Part shown: positions 1-9,525 of the stretch, piece after piece
How positions within the stretch are numbered: position 1 is the stretch's first letter
Layout of the letters: each line of letters begins with the position of its first letter
Assembly: GCF_021390245.1 (NCBI RefSeq)
Contig: NZ_JAJUXH010000009.1
Coordinates: 1 to 64,000, forward strand
Reading direction: 5' to 3'
Source of the DNA: Dyadobacter sp. CY323
GTDB lineage: Bacteria; Bacteroidota; Bacteroidia; Cytophagales; Spirosomataceae
DNA: 64,000 nt
Notes under the pieces: generated by a model
The model's database searches: none
Seen by the model: the letters and a program-made list of their open reading frames with translations, nothing else
What the model was told of the DNA's origin: nothing
Made by a program: the position numbers and the translations under genes

Positions 1-1
1 G

Positions 2-748
2 TTCAACAATTACAATGCAAATCCTTACTGGGGCGTTTTCGGATTTGCCCTGATCATTCCATTGATCTTGCTTGTGCTGATTCGCGTTTTCCGGTCCAGA
101 GTACACTGGTTCCTGGCTCTCGCCTTTTGTTTGCACTTTGCAGCACTTTCATATTCAGCACCTTACGATCCGTTTAAAGGAAGATATTTTATAGAATCCG
201 GAATATTCGGCGTCTTTTTTCTCTTGCTTTTATTTTCAAATCATCGGTTGTCCATTATAAAACCGAGACGAAACGTTTGGAAAGGCTACATTCTGACCAT
301 TGTCGGACTGGCGTGCATTTCTGCGGTGATGTCTGTATATCTCAATATCCGTTGCCTGCCTTTTGCTGCATATGGCTATCCATCGGCCCTAAAAGCGGAA
401 CGTATTGCTTATCAGACTTTTGCGCGTCCCGACATTACCAAGGCTTACCAGACTTTCGATTCGCTTGTTCCAAAGGATGCCACCGTTGCCCTGGCGACGA
501 TAAACGACGACTTTGAATACCCTCTTTACGGCGAAGACTTATCCCGCAAGCTCATCTCGATCCATCCTTTTGAAAAAGGTCTGAAACCAATTCCCCAAGA
601 AGCCGATTACCTTTTTTATGTCAAAAGTGTCATCAACGATACCAGCAAGATTAAGGCGCTGAAAAGTGACATCCGGTTGGGGTCGGATACTACCATGACC
701 AATCTGGATGTGAAAGGTCAGGATTATTACCTTCGGAAACTTAAATAG
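2..748 (+). CDS. Membrane glycosyltransferase-like protein, C-terminal part (5' end outside window)
   Basis: The reading frame is open from base 2, so the gene starts before the window; the first possible internal start is only a TTG at 62. About 250 residues are visible. The first half has three or four hydrophobic membrane spans, with a PFKGRYF stretch between spans like those of polyprenyl-phosphate-dependent (GT-C, ArnT/PMT-like) glycosyltransferases. The last 110 residues are soluble and would lie outside the membrane. The gene ends with TAG six bases before the WbqC gene and starts the run of glycan genes. The GT-C assignment is inference from topology and context, because the N-terminal catalytic loop is not visible. 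Confidence 0.6.
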   Translation, partial: FNNYNANPYWGVFGFALIIPLILLVLIRVFRSRVHWFLALAFCLHFAALSYSAPYDPFKGRYFIESGIFGVFFLLLLFSNHRLSIIKPRRNVWKGYILTIVGLACISAVMSVYLNIRCLPFAAYGYPSALKAERIAYQTFARPDITKAYQTFDSLVPKDATVALATINDDFEYPLYGEDLSRKLISIHPFEKGLKPIPQEADYLFYVKSVINDTSKIKALKSDIRLGSDTTMTNLDVKGQDYYLRKLK

Positions 749-754
749 TATCCC

Positions 755-1453
755 ATGACTATTGCGATAATGCAGCCTTATATATTTCCCTATATAGGTT
801 ATTTTCAGTTGATTAATGCGGTCGATAAATTCATTATTTATGACGATGTCAATTTTATCAACAAAGGCTGGATCAATAGAAATAATATATTAGTGGGTGG
901 AAATGCGCATCTTTTTACAATCCCATTAAAAGACGCCAGTCAAAATAAGCTGATCAACGAAGTGGAACTTTCTCCGAATGATCCCTGGCAGAAAAAGTTC
1001 TTAAAGACGATCCAGCAATCCTACCAGAAAGCACCATATTATCAAAAGGTTTTTGTTCTGATTGAAGAAATTGTAAATTTAGAAGTTAAAACCATCAATG
1101 AGCTGGCCTATTTTGCACTGACTAAGGTCTCCGCAGCCATGGGAATTGAAACTGAAATACTCCCCTCCTCGTCGATTTATAGTAATAAAAACCTGAAAGG
1201 CCCGGATCGAATTCTGGATATCTGTAACAAGGAAAATGCCAGTCATTACATTAACCCGATTGGAGGAATGGAATTGTATGACAAAAGCCGGTTTGAAAAG
1301 GAAGGGATAAAGCTTAACTTCATTAAGAGTGTTTCAAGCCCCTACCCGCAATTTAAGAATGCTTTTGTGCCCTGGCTATCTGTTATAGATGTTTTAATGT
1401 TCAATAGTCCGGAACAGATCAGTGAACAATTAGAAGCTTACGAACTCATTTAG
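755..1453 (+). CDS. WbqC-like family protein
   Basis: This 232-residue protein begins with the family hallmark MQPYIFPYIGYFQL, followed by DKFIIYDDVNF and a WINRN motif, which is the WbqC (PF08889) pattern. Members sit in O-antigen and other surface-glycan loci and are thought to help make or attach modified amino sugars, but the reaction is not firmly established. It lies six bases after the membrane glycosyltransferase and two bases before the acyltransferase gene, so it is in the same operon. Length is normal for the family. The family call is secure; the biochemical role is not. Confidence 0.88.
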   Translation: MTIAIMQPYIFPYIGYFQLINAVDKFIIYDDVNFINKGWINRNNILVGGNAHLFTIPLKDASQNKLINEVELSPNDPWQKKFLKTIQQSYQKAPYYQKVFVLIEEIVNLEVKTINELAYFALTKVSAAMGIETEILPSSSIYSNKNLKGPDRILDICNKENASHYINPIGGMELYDKSRFEKEGIKLNFIKSVSSPYPQFKNAFVPWLSVIDVLMFNSPEQISEQLEAYELI

Positions 1454-1455
1454 GA

Positions 1456-2112
1456 ATGGCGAAAATTATCATTTTTGGAGTACTGGATACCGCAGAGCTA
1501 GCACACTACTACTTGACTCATGACTCCGAACATGAAGTAGTCGCATTTACCATCAATCGCCAATATATTGAAAATGAAAATTTCAAAGGTCTGCCGGTTG
1601 TAGCTTTTGAAGACATTGAGACTGTTTTTTCACCGGCCGAATATTCATTTTTCGCCCCAATGACAGGTCGGAATATGAATCGGAACCGCGAGTCCATTTA
1701 CAATCAGGCCAAGGCAAAAGGCTATCCGTTTATTTCCTACATCAGCTCCAAAGCAACGCTTTTCGATAATGTGATCGGTGAGAATTGCTTCATCCTGGAA
1801 GATAATACGATCCAGCCGTTTACTACGATCGGCAACAATGTGGTGATGTGGAGCGGCAATCACATTGGTCATCACGGCCAAATCAACGATCATGTGTTCT
1901 TCACTTCACACGTGGTGCTTTCAGGCCATTGCGTGGTGGAATCATATTCCTTTTTCGGCGTAAACAGTACGATACGAGATTATACGCGGATAGCTCAGGG
2001 AACGTTGGTTGGAATGGCGTCCGCAATCACAAAAGAGACAGAAGAATGGGGGATTTACATCGGCAATCCCGCAAAGAAAGTCCCTGGAAAACTAAGTCAC
2101 GAAGCTTACTGA
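1456..2112 (+). CDS. PglD/NeuD-like sugar O- or N-acyltransferase (left-handed beta-helix)
   Basis: The protein has 218 residues. It opens with MAKIIIFGVLDTAELAHYYL, a Rossmann-like nucleotide-sugar binding start typical of the PglD/NeuD group. From about residue 95 it has irregular hexapeptide repeats (NVIGENCFILEDN, TIGNNVVMWSGNHIGHH) that form a left-handed beta-helix trimer. The HIGHHG stretch is where the family places its catalytic histidine. It would transfer an acetyl or similar group to an amino sugar on a nucleotide or lipid carrier. It follows WbqC by two bases, so the two probably act on the same sugar. The exact acceptor cannot be read from sequence. Confidence 0.82.
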   Translation: MAKIIIFGVLDTAELAHYYLTHDSEHEVVAFTINRQYIENENFKGLPVVAFEDIETVFSPAEYSFFAPMTGRNMNRNRESIYNQAKAKGYPFISYISSKATLFDNVIGENCFILEDNTIQPFTTIGNNVVMWSGNHIGHHGQINDHVFFTSHVVLSGHCVVESYSFFGVNSTIRDYTRIAQGTLVGMASAITKETEEWGIYIGNPAKKVPGKLSHEAY

Positions 2113-2164
2113 TGTACTGATATTCTTGGAAGAGTTACCAGAATAACCGAAGTTTGAGATAGCA

Positions 2165-3400
2165 ATGATTGGGTTAATGGAGCAGAAGAAAATCTTATTT
2201 GTAAGCCACGACGCGAACCGGGCAGGAAGTCAACTTCTGTTATTACAGTTATTGAGGCTTTTGAAAGACCGCGGTGTACCTATGCATTTGTTATTATGCA
2301 GTGGCGGAGAACTGGAAAGGGAGTTTGAAGAAGTCGTTGGTGTGACCCGTTTATACCAAAGCTATAAAGTATCGTCAACGCCATTAACCGGAAAAATTCT
2401 TAAAAAAGTAAACCTGTACAAGCTCTACCACGAACGCTCTGTGCAGCGCGATAATGATAAGATCATTGCTGAAATTGAACAGCAGAATATCGGGCTGGTT
2501 TTTGTCAATTCAATAGCCAATGCCGGTGTTTATCACGATTTCCTGACTTTTCTTCATCACCTGCCCCTCGTGCTTTTTGTTCACGAGCTGGCGATGTCTA
2601 TCAAGATATATTCGCATGAAAGACACCTGAATTTCCTGCTGAGAAAGACTGACCACCTGATCGCCGTTTCGAATGCAGTGGCTAACTTTTACATTAAAAA
2701 ATACGATTTTCCCCAAAGGCATGTCAGCACGTTTACGCTGATCGATCATTTGCATATTGATAAAAAACTGAAATCGATCCAGCCGGACATTCTCGAGAAA
2801 ACATACAGAGTGCCACAAGATGCGATCGTAATAGGTGGTTGTGGCAATGCGGAATGGCGTAAAGGAAATGATATTTTCAATTGGATCGCCCGACAAGTGA
2901 TCCAGAAAACCCATCCGCTTCCTGTCTATTTCGTTTGGGTCGGTGCAGGTCCGCAGCACGAAATTTTTGAGTTGATTGAAAGCGACATCCGGTTAATGGG
3001 ACTGAGCGACCGAATCATCCTCGTTCCACCCACACCCTACGCACTCGACTATATCCATCGATTCGACGTCTTGCTTCTGAGTTCGCGCGAAGATCCATAC
3101 CCACTCGTCGTCATGGAAGCAGCTTTGCAGGAAATTCCTGTGGTTTGTTTCGAAGACGCCGGAGGTGCCCCCGAACTGATTGAGAGCGATGCTGGATTTG
3201 TGGTTCCATATATGGACATAACAGCTGCCGCGGAAGCAGTTATCCAACTTGTACTGGATCCTTCGTTACGAGATTCAATGGGCCAGACAGGCCGTAAAAA
3301 AGTGCTGGAAAGGCATAATACCGACAAAAGCGTGGGAAGCGTCGAAGCCATCATTCAAAAATATCTACCCTTGCAGGTTTCGGAACAGCATAATCAATGA
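2165..3400 (+). CDS. Glycosyltransferase family 4 protein
   Basis: This 411-residue GT-B fold protein has an N-terminal Rossmann half (KILFVSHDANRAGSQLLLL) and a C-terminal nucleotide-sugar half with SREDPYPLVVMEAA followed by GGAPELIE. That is the E-x7-E-like retaining signature of GT4 enzymes. It should add a sugar to a growing lipid-linked glycan on the cytoplasmic side of the membrane. An in-frame ATG at 2180 (MEQKK) is an alternative start that would drop five residues. The stop overlaps the next start by four bases (ATGA), showing translational coupling to the GT8-like gene. Confidence 0.87.
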   Translation: MIGLMEQKKILFVSHDANRAGSQLLLLQLLRLLKDRGVPMHLLLCSGGELEREFEEVVGVTRLYQSYKVSSTPLTGKILKKVNLYKLYHERSVQRDNDKIIAEIEQQNIGLVFVNSIANAGVYHDFLTFLHHLPLVLFVHELAMSIKIYSHERHLNFLLRKTDHLIAVSNAVANFYIKKYDFPQRHVSTFTLIDHLHIDKKLKSIQPDILEKTYRVPQDAIVIGGCGNAEWRKGNDIFNWIARQVIQKTHPLPVYFVWVGAGPQHEIFELIESDIRLMGLSDRIILVPPTPYALDYIHRFDVLLLSSREDPYPLVVMEAALQEIPVVCFEDAGGAPELIESDAGFVVPYMDITAAAEAVIQLVLDPSLRDSMGQTGRKKVLERHNTDKSVGSVEAIIQKYLPLQVSEQHNQ

Positions 3401-4380
3401 CTATTGCCTTTACAATTTGTTCAATCAATTATTTAGCTCAGGCCAGGACTCTTGGGGATTCGTTAAAATCCACTAATCCGGATGTTCTGTTTGTGATCGG
3501 ACTCGTGGATTCATTGAATGGGATTGAGTTTGAAGAATCTTACGCCCCGACATTTCCTATGGTCGAAATTGACAAAATAGGGATCCGGGATTTTCATGAA
3601 ATGGCTGACAGGTATAACATTACCGAACTCAATACCGCAGTTAAACCTTTTTATTTCACTTACTTTTTCAAACATTATCCCTGGGCGCAAAATGTAATTT
3701 ATTTCGACCCGGACATTATTGTTTTCCAGCCATTAAAAGAGCTTTTAAGCTCACTCGCGAAACACAATGCCGTTTTGACGCCGCACATCAATTCGCCCAT
3801 CGATGATACCCTGACCCCCAACGAACTCCATCATTTAAATACCGGCGTATACAACCTTGGTTTTGTGGCATTTAGCCGCTCAGACGAAAATTTGCGTTTC
3901 ATTGCATGGTGGGAGGAGAAGCTGCGATATGAATGTCTGATCGACCTTTGTAACGGACTTTTTGTCGATCAGAATTGGATGAACTTCCTGCCGCTCTTTG
4001 TTCCCAACACCTATCTGGAACAAAATCCGGGATACAATGCCGCCTATTGGAACCTGCACGAACGCTTCTTTTCATTTGTTGATAATACACATTGCGTTAA
4101 TGGAGACAATCCATTGATTTTCTTCCATTACAGTGGCTACGATCCGGCGAAACCCGACGTGCTTTCTAAATATCAGGACCGTTTCGAACTCTCGGAAAGA
4201 AAAGATCTGACCGCCTTGTTTGACCTTTACAGAAATAGTTTATTGAAAAACGGGAACGCTTATTACCGGAAATTCCATTGTTCCTATATCAAACCTGAGC
4301 CGGTGCGACTTTACCAGCGGGTACGAAAAATGCTAAAGAAGCCGATCAACTACTTGATTGATCAGCTTGAAACTCCCTGA
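3397..4380 (+). CDS. GT8-like glycosyltransferase, DPD motif intact
   Basis: The protein has 327 residues and a GT-A fold. The N-terminus IAFTICSINYLAQARTLGDS resembles nucleotide-diphospho-sugar transferases. A DPD metal-binding motif sits at residues 104-106 in VIYFDPDIIVF, and LNTGVYNLGF lies downstream. The family would use a UDP-sugar donor with a divalent metal. It overlaps GT4 by four bases and the DUF5672 gene by one base. The product of 5146-6099 is a clear paralogue with the same order of conserved segments. The GT8-like label is my reading of the fold; donor and acceptor are unknown. Confidence 0.75.
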   Translation: MTIAFTICSINYLAQARTLGDSLKSTNPDVLFVIGLVDSLNGIEFEESYAPTFPMVEIDKIGIRDFHEMADRYNITELNTAVKPFYFTYFFKHYPWAQNVIYFDPDIIVFQPLKELLSSLAKHNAVLTPHINSPIDDTLTPNELHHLNTGVYNLGFVAFSRSDENLRFIAWWEEKLRYECLIDLCNGLFVDQNWMNFLPLFVPNTYLEQNPGYNAAYWNLHERFFSFVDNTHCVNGDNPLIFFHYSGYDPAKPDVLSKYQDRFELSERKDLTALFDLYRNSLLKNGNAYYRKFHCSYIKPEPVRLYQRVRKMLKKPINYLIDQLETP

Positions 4381-5138
4381 TGAAAGAACTAGTTTCCGTA
4401 ATAATCCCCATTCTGAACCCGCAGATCAACCCTACGGAAGAAAAACTTCTGCACCATTGCCTTCAAACACTGAGTAATTATCCACTCATTTTTGTCACTT
4501 ACCAGGGTGCCGATCTATCGATTGTAAAAGAACATCACCAGGAAATCGATGTCATTTATTTTCCCCAAAAATATTTTCAGTCGCGCGACCATCTGGCAGC
4601 GCTGTTTCTGATGGAAGATTTTTACGAGCGATTCAACTGGTGCGAATTTCTTCTGATCCATGAACTGAATAGCTGGGTGATCAAGGATGAGCTTTATTAC
4701 TGGTGTAAGCAGGGATATGATTTCCTGAATGCAGCGCCCTATTTCGGAGACAAAAACCCTTTTAATGACCACATTTTAACACGTTTGCTGGGACTAAAAG
4801 CTGAAGAAAAACGAGCATTCGGACAAGGCTATGCTAATAACGGTCTTTACCTTTGCCGGATCGAACACACCATTAAGACTTTGAAAAGCAAAAAGAAAGA
4901 ATCATATCAGTACAGGCATGACGACCATTTAAGTCACGCAGATTCTGTATTCTGGGATCTTGAAGCCAATCGCTTTTTACCGCATTTAAGAAAGCCGACT
5001 CATGTTGTTCGCAAACACTTTGCCCAAAATGCCCTAAATTTCGAGAATTCCAAAACCCAGCCTTTTGCATTAACCGGCATTACGAGGTCTAACATCCAGA
5101 AATTACCTTTTTTTAACGCACTGCCCGAATCAGAATAA
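4380..5138 (+). CDS. DUF5672 family protein, putative glycosyltransferase
   Basis: This 252-residue protein has the DUF5672 core: a segment ending LLIHELNSWVIKDELYYW followed by a GYDFLNAAPYF block, matching the family pattern in which an acidic Asp/Glu precedes the W-V-x-x-D-E-L stretch. DUF5672 proteins occur in glycan clusters and are regarded as GT-A-like, but no reaction is established. Its ATG shares one base with the stop of the preceding GT8-like gene. It lies between the two GT8-like paralogues, which suggests it works on the same repeat unit. The family assignment is fairly sure; the function is inferred from context. Confidence 0.7.
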   Translation: MKELVSVIIPILNPQINPTEEKLLHHCLQTLSNYPLIFVTYQGADLSIVKEHHQEIDVIYFPQKYFQSRDHLAALFLMEDFYERFNWCEFLLIHELNSWVIKDELYYWCKQGYDFLNAAPYFGDKNPFNDHILTRLLGLKAEEKRAFGQGYANNGLYLCRIEHTIKTLKSKKKESYQYRHDDHLSHADSVFWDLEANRFLPHLRKPTHVVRKHFAQNALNFENSKTQPFALTGITRSNIQKLPFFNALPESE

Positions 5139-5145
5139 TCCGTAC

Positions 5146-6099
5146 ATGAACATTATTTATACCGTTTGTAATCGCACAAACCTGGCTCATGCACTGGCTC
5201 TGGCAGATTCCGCATTTGAATTTCAACCTGACCATACCTTTGTTTTATGTTGGGCCGACTCAATTCCTCTGAAAGATTTGCCCGGCTACATTCATTTAAT
5301 GTCTCTTTCAGAAGTTGGGATTTTGCATTGGGAGGAGATGGCGAGTCGGTATTATAACTTCGAATTGTTATCGGCATCCAGACCTGCATTTGCACTCGGA
5401 CTCCTGAAAAGATATCCTGATTGTGCCCAGATCACGTTTTTGGCACCGACCGTTTTGTTATTCCATTCATTTCAGGATATTCTTACCACGGATTCGGACC
5501 TGTTCCTGACACCGAATCTTACAAAACCTTTGCCGGCATCCGGAATACTTGACGATAAGAGAATTCTCAATGCTGGTATGTTCCATGCGGGTAGCTGGGT
5601 TTTGAGGCCAAATGCTAAAACGCTGAAATTACTACGCTGGTGGGCAAACCGCACCGTCGACCGCGCGAGTTTCAATCTTTGTGAAGGAATGAATATGGAT
5701 CAGCTTTGGTTGAACTACCTTCCGATTTGGAATAAAGAAACGACGATCATCCGCCATGCGGGATGGCATCATGGCTTGCAATCGGTGCTGAGCAGTAAGA
5801 TATCAAAAGAGAATGAACGCCATATTGTTGAAGCGACAGATTTGATCACCGTCGATTTTGCCGGCCTGGATTTTTTCGATCCGGTGTGGTCCGATCACGC
5901 AGCATTGCTTTCAAAAGACCCGGTCTTCAAGGATTTATTTAAAAAATATAGGCAGTCGGTACAGCATTATGCAGCCAAAGTTCCGGTAGGAGCTACGCCC
6001 CGGTACGGAAAAAACATCCAAATCAAAAAGTATCGGCTTTTTAGGAATAATATTGCAAAGAAATTGAAGACATTGACCACTTACATTGATCAATTTTAA
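5146..6099 (+). CDS. GT8-like paralogue lacking the DPD metal-binding motif
   Basis: This 317-residue protein aligns along its length with the product of 3397-4380: the N-terminal TVCNRTNLAHALALADSA, the central HWEEMASRYY and the downstream MDQLWLNYLPIW all have counterparts. The segment that carries DPD in the paralogue reads ITFLAPTVLLF here (A100-P101-T102), so both metal-binding aspartates are missing. It may be a catalytically dead partner, a lectin-like scaffold, or an enzyme with an unusual mechanism. It starts seven bases after the DUF5672 stop, within the operon. Confidence 0.68.
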   Translation: MNIIYTVCNRTNLAHALALADSAFEFQPDHTFVLCWADSIPLKDLPGYIHLMSLSEVGILHWEEMASRYYNFELLSASRPAFALGLLKRYPDCAQITFLAPTVLLFHSFQDILTTDSDLFLTPNLTKPLPASGILDDKRILNAGMFHAGSWVLRPNAKTLKLLRWWANRTVDRASFNLCEGMNMDQLWLNYLPIWNKETTIIRHAGWHHGLQSVLSSKISKENERHIVEATDLITVDFAGLDFFDPVWSDHAALLSKDPVFKDLFKKYRQSVQHYAAKVPVGATPRYGKNIQIKKYRLFRNNIAKKLKTLTTYIDQF

Positions 6100-6120
6100 T
6101 ACCCAGCTCAACCAGACTAC

Positions 6121-7008
6121 ATGCACTTTCTTGAAAAAGACACAAAGGCTCTCCGGGATTTTTTATCCGCACTGAAAATATCTCCATTGGGAAAACCGGC
6201 CAATAATCCGAAATTTCCCAAACTAACCGTCATTACACCCTCTTACAATCAGGCGGCATTTCTGGAAAGAACAATACTCAGCGTTTTAAATCAGGGATAT
6301 CCAAATCTTGAATATTTCATTGTAGACGGCGGATCTACCGACGCCAGTGTAGAGGTTATCAAAAAGTATGAAAAATACATTTCATGGTGGGTTTCCGAAA
6401 AAGACCGGGGGCAAGTTCACGCCATAAATAAGGCACTTGAGAGAGCTACCGGTGACTATATCAGTTTCCAGAATTCGGATGATGTATATTTCCCGGGCAC
6501 ATTTGATCGTTTTGGAAAAGCGGCTCAAAAAGAGGATTCAGACATAATTTATGGTGATCTCTATATGATTTCAACCGACGATCAGGTCACTGAAATTCTC
6601 AAAACGACATCGTACAGTTTTGATTGTCAAATACTTGAAGGAATGCAGATCCATAATCAGTCATTGTTTTTCAAAAATTCACTGGTGAAGCGCTACGGGC
6701 CATTTGACGAGAGCTACCGTTTCGCATTTGATTATGAGTTTATAACCCGCTATACCGCGCAAAAATCCACCACCGTCCGGAAAGTCGGGGGGCTGGCGGG
6801 GGCTCTCCGGGTACATGCCGATGCGAAATCATCGACCATTGCTTCAGTTGGCAGCGAGGAACATGCGCGCATTCGGGAATTGTACATTTCTACGAACAGC
6901 TCAGCCTCTCTGAACAAAATCAAGTATCTTTGGTGCCGGGTTCGAAAAATTGCATATTTCATCTTACGCTTGGATATTAAATACATCAGTTTCAGACTTT
7001 CCAGATGA
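6121..7008 (+). CDS. Glycosyltransferase family 2 protein
   Basis: The protein has 295 residues and a GT-A fold of the GT2 type. LTVITPSYNQAAFLERTI begins the nucleotide-binding domain, DGGSTD at residues 69-74 binds the donor nucleotide, and NSDD at 118-121 supplies the DxD-like metal site. It is an inverting transferase expected to act on a lipid-linked glycan at the inner membrane. About 30 residues precede the fold and may be a short membrane-association segment. Its stop overlaps the start of the following membrane gene by four bases (ATGA). The fold call is secure; specificity is unknown. Confidence 0.88.
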   Translation: MHFLEKDTKALRDFLSALKISPLGKPANNPKFPKLTVITPSYNQAAFLERTILSVLNQGYPNLEYFIVDGGSTDASVEVIKKYEKYISWWVSEKDRGQVHAINKALERATGDYISFQNSDDVYFPGTFDRFGKAAQKEDSDIIYGDLYMISTDDQVTEILKTTSYSFDCQILEGMQIHNQSLFFKNSLVKRYGPFDESYRFAFDYEFITRYTAQKSTTVRKVGGLAGALRVHADAKSSTIASVGSEEHARIRELYISTNSSASLNKIKYLWCRVRKIAYFILRLDIKYISFRLSR

Positions 7009-8339
7009 ATTGGAGCTTATTTAACGTAGCAACAAATTTCAATTATCTCAGATATTCAATGGGCATCGCGATGATGTTCAATGGCTTTCCTTTGATATTT
7101 TTCATCAGGGATACCTTGGGCGTCGGTCCTGCGAGCAGCGTTTTTACAGCCATTTTTTTCTCGCTTGCATTGTTGCTGATGGTGCCCAGGCACTTGTTCA
7201 AGCGGCTTTACAAGCCCAACGTGATCCTCATCAATTTGGGCCTGGCCTTTCTGGTTCTGACGCTATACTATTTTTTCTTCCTCAATACTTCCGGAAAAGC
7301 AGTTGCTGATGTGGGCAACTTTGTATTCACATTTGGCTTTATCGCCTTGCTGATGCACGTTCCAAACGATGTGAAGGATACGCTTATCCAGGTACTTTTT
7401 GTCTTTTCATTCTTTACCAATATTACGCTTGTCTACTCGCTCATCACCGATCCCAACTGGACCCCCGGCATGAGAGCTGCGGTGAGCTTCGCAAACGAAG
7501 GTGCACAACCCGGTGGTAATCCGCACATTACCGCACGGAACGGAGTGGTCTGCCTCCTTTCTGCATTCGTCATGCTGGGTTCGACAAAAGGATTACTTAC
7601 AAGAGCCTTCTTGTTTTTCTCCATATTATTTAGCCTCGGGGTCGTGGTCATTTCACTCGCAAAATCCAGCTACCTCGGACTGGGGATTGCTTTCGGAGCA
7701 TTCTTCATTTTTCATTTCAAGCTTAAGAATGTCGTGACCGGCATTGGCGATGCATTCAAATTCAGGAATTTGGTTTTCATTATTCTTATTATAATCGGTA
7801 TAAACGTGTTTTTAGCACGTTATGGCGATGTTTTGAATCTTTTGCTTGGCTACTGGGATGTTTTTGAAAACCGTATAATGGATGTAATTTTCACTTCCAC
7901 AGGTTTGAAACTCTCAGATACCGCCGATGTCGATTATTCGGCGATGGGCCGTGTGAGTGGTTTTGGAGAGTTTTTAGAAACACTTTACTCCTGGGAAGTT
8001 TTTCTTGGAAGAGGATACAAAAAAGAATATCTGGATGTCCCCGTACTTGAATCCTGGGTAAATCATGGCGTTTTTGGATTTGTCTTTTTCGCCAGCTTTA
8101 ACTTCTTCCTGTTTGTTTTTGCGATTCGCGAAGTTCGCAGGTACACCAATCCGCTCAGTACGTTTTTAGCCTACTTCTTCCTTTCCATGATGGTGTTACT
8201 TTTCACCGGCGGAAGGCCATACGACATTGCGTTCTGGTTTCCATACTCTGTAATGATCCGGTTTCTCGGAATTCGCTATCTCGACAGTTTTAAAAAGGCT
8301 CCTGTCTCAATACAAACACTGGCACCCGCTACAACTTAA
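7005..8339 (+). CDS. O-antigen polymerase/ligase-like (Wzy/WaaL-like) membrane protein
   Basis: This 444-residue protein has about ten to twelve hydrophobic segments and a longer hydrophilic loop between roughly residues 290 and 345, the topology of Wzy polymerases and O-antigen ligases. It overlaps the GT2 gene by four bases and is followed by an OafA-like acyltransferase, so it most likely polymerises the repeat unit made by this cluster or attaches it to a carrier. Sequence conservation in this superfamily is low, so polymerase and ligase cannot be separated here. No flippase (Wzx) gene is visible in the window; it may lie upstream. Confidence 0.7.
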   Translation: MNWSLFNVATNFNYLRYSMGIAMMFNGFPLIFFIRDTLGVGPASSVFTAIFFSLALLLMVPRHLFKRLYKPNVILINLGLAFLVLTLYYFFFLNTSGKAVADVGNFVFTFGFIALLMHVPNDVKDTLIQVLFVFSFFTNITLVYSLITDPNWTPGMRAAVSFANEGAQPGGNPHITARNGVVCLLSAFVMLGSTKGLLTRAFLFFSILFSLGVVVISLAKSSYLGLGIAFGAFFIFHFKLKNVVTGIGDAFKFRNLVFIILIIIGINVFLARYGDVLNLLLGYWDVFENRIMDVIFTSTGLKLSDTADVDYSAMGRVSGFGEFLETLYSWEVFLGRGYKKEYLDVPVLESWVNHGVFGFVFFASFNFFLFVFAIREVRRYTNPLSTFLAYFFLSMMVLLFTGGRPYDIAFWFPYSVMIRFLGIRYLDSFKKAPVSIQTLAPATT

Positions 8340-8375
8340 TTATCCTCCTAAATCCGGAGAAGCTGCGGTCGGGCA

Positions 8376-9449
8376 ATGCGAACGCACATTTACAAACGCA
8401 TGAAAGACAGAGTTGAACAATTGGACGGACTTAGGGGTATTTTTTCAGTGATGGTCATTGCACATCATCACAATGCTTTCAAAGACTCCTACCTGTACGA
8501 TAATTTTTTCGTCATCAACGCCAGTCTTTTTGTTGATTTCTTCTTTGTCCTCAGCGGTTTTGTTATTGCATTAAATTACATCGGACGCATTCACACGGCC
8601 GGCGATTTCTTCTCATTTCTCAAAAAGCGGTTCATCCGGCTCTACCCACTTTTGTTTTTCACAGAGATCGTCTTTGTGATCGCCAACTTGCTGGGGGAAA
8701 AAACTCCGATGAAAAATGTCGGCGCGCTGGGTTCCGAATACTACTTTTTCACTACCCTCGACACGATCACTTTTATGGGTTCCACGCCGATTCTCGGCAC
8801 CTGGGTGAGCAATAATTATCCGTCATGGTCCATTTCGGCAGAAATGATTGCTTATGTTGCATTCGGGTTAGTAGTTCTCTTTCTGCCTAAACTCAAATAC
8901 ATCGGCTTCACGGTCATCATACTTCTTTCCATACTTTTCATTGTTTCAAAAGGCGAATACCTGCTTGCGTACGATTATGGGTTTGTACGCGGGCTGCTTT
9001 GCTTCTGCCTGGGTATTTTCACACATTTGGTATTGAGCAAAAAGTCGTTTGAATTGTCATTTCTTGAAATTCCCTTTCTTGTACTGTTGCTTGGTTCTAT
9101 GTATTATACCTATCAATGGGAGTTAAATTTATGGAAACTCGTCTTTCCATTCCTGTTTGCATTCGGCATTATCATCTTTACGAGTTCCCGGGGCATTGTT
9201 ACCCGTATGCTGTCCGGCCGGCCATTCCAGTATCTTGGAAAAATATCCTATTCCATTTATCTGAACCATGCGATCGTCCTGATCCTGGTCAATGTGATCC
9301 TTTTTCGATTATTGAAATCGCCAGATTCCGAACTGATGATCGGCATTTCACTGGTGACGTCGATCGTTCTTACCATTTGCTATTCACACTTTACGTATGA
9401 ATTTATTGAAAAGCGATTCGGTAAATTTTTGCGAGAAAAGTGGAGTTAA
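8376..9449 (+). CDS. Acyltransferase family 3 (OafA/YrhL-like) membrane protein
   Basis: The acyltransferase-3 signature appears at once: QLDGLRGIFSVMVIAHHHN, containing the R-G and histidine region typical of OafA-type O-acetyltransferases. About ten membrane spans follow, and the C-terminus has the family ISYSIYLNHAIV motif. It should move an acyl group from the cytoplasm to a sugar of the exported glycan. An ATG at 8400 gives MKDRVEQLDGLRG and is the more natural start; the longer form adds eight residues. It ends the co-directional glycan cluster. Confidence 0.85.
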   Translation: MRTHIYKRMKDRVEQLDGLRGIFSVMVIAHHHNAFKDSYLYDNFFVINASLFVDFFFVLSGFVIALNYIGRIHTAGDFFSFLKKRFIRLYPLLFFTEIVFVIANLLGEKTPMKNVGALGSEYYFFTTLDTITFMGSTPILGTWVSNNYPSWSISAEMIAYVAFGLVVLFLPKLKYIGFTVIILLSILFIVSKGEYLLAYDYGFVRGLLCFCLGIFTHLVLSKKSFELSFLEIPFLVLLLGSMYYTYQWELNLWKLVFPFLFAFGIIIFTSSRGIVTRMLSGRPFQYLGKISYSIYLNHAIVLILVNVILFRLLKSPDSELMIGISLVTSIVLTICYSHFTYEFIEKRFGKFLREKWS

Positions 9450-9525
9450 CCGCGGAATTTTAGAGTCTTAGCTGGCACGATCTTTAACCAGCAATGGTTA
9501 TCCTATTAACCAAACTTCGGAAAAC

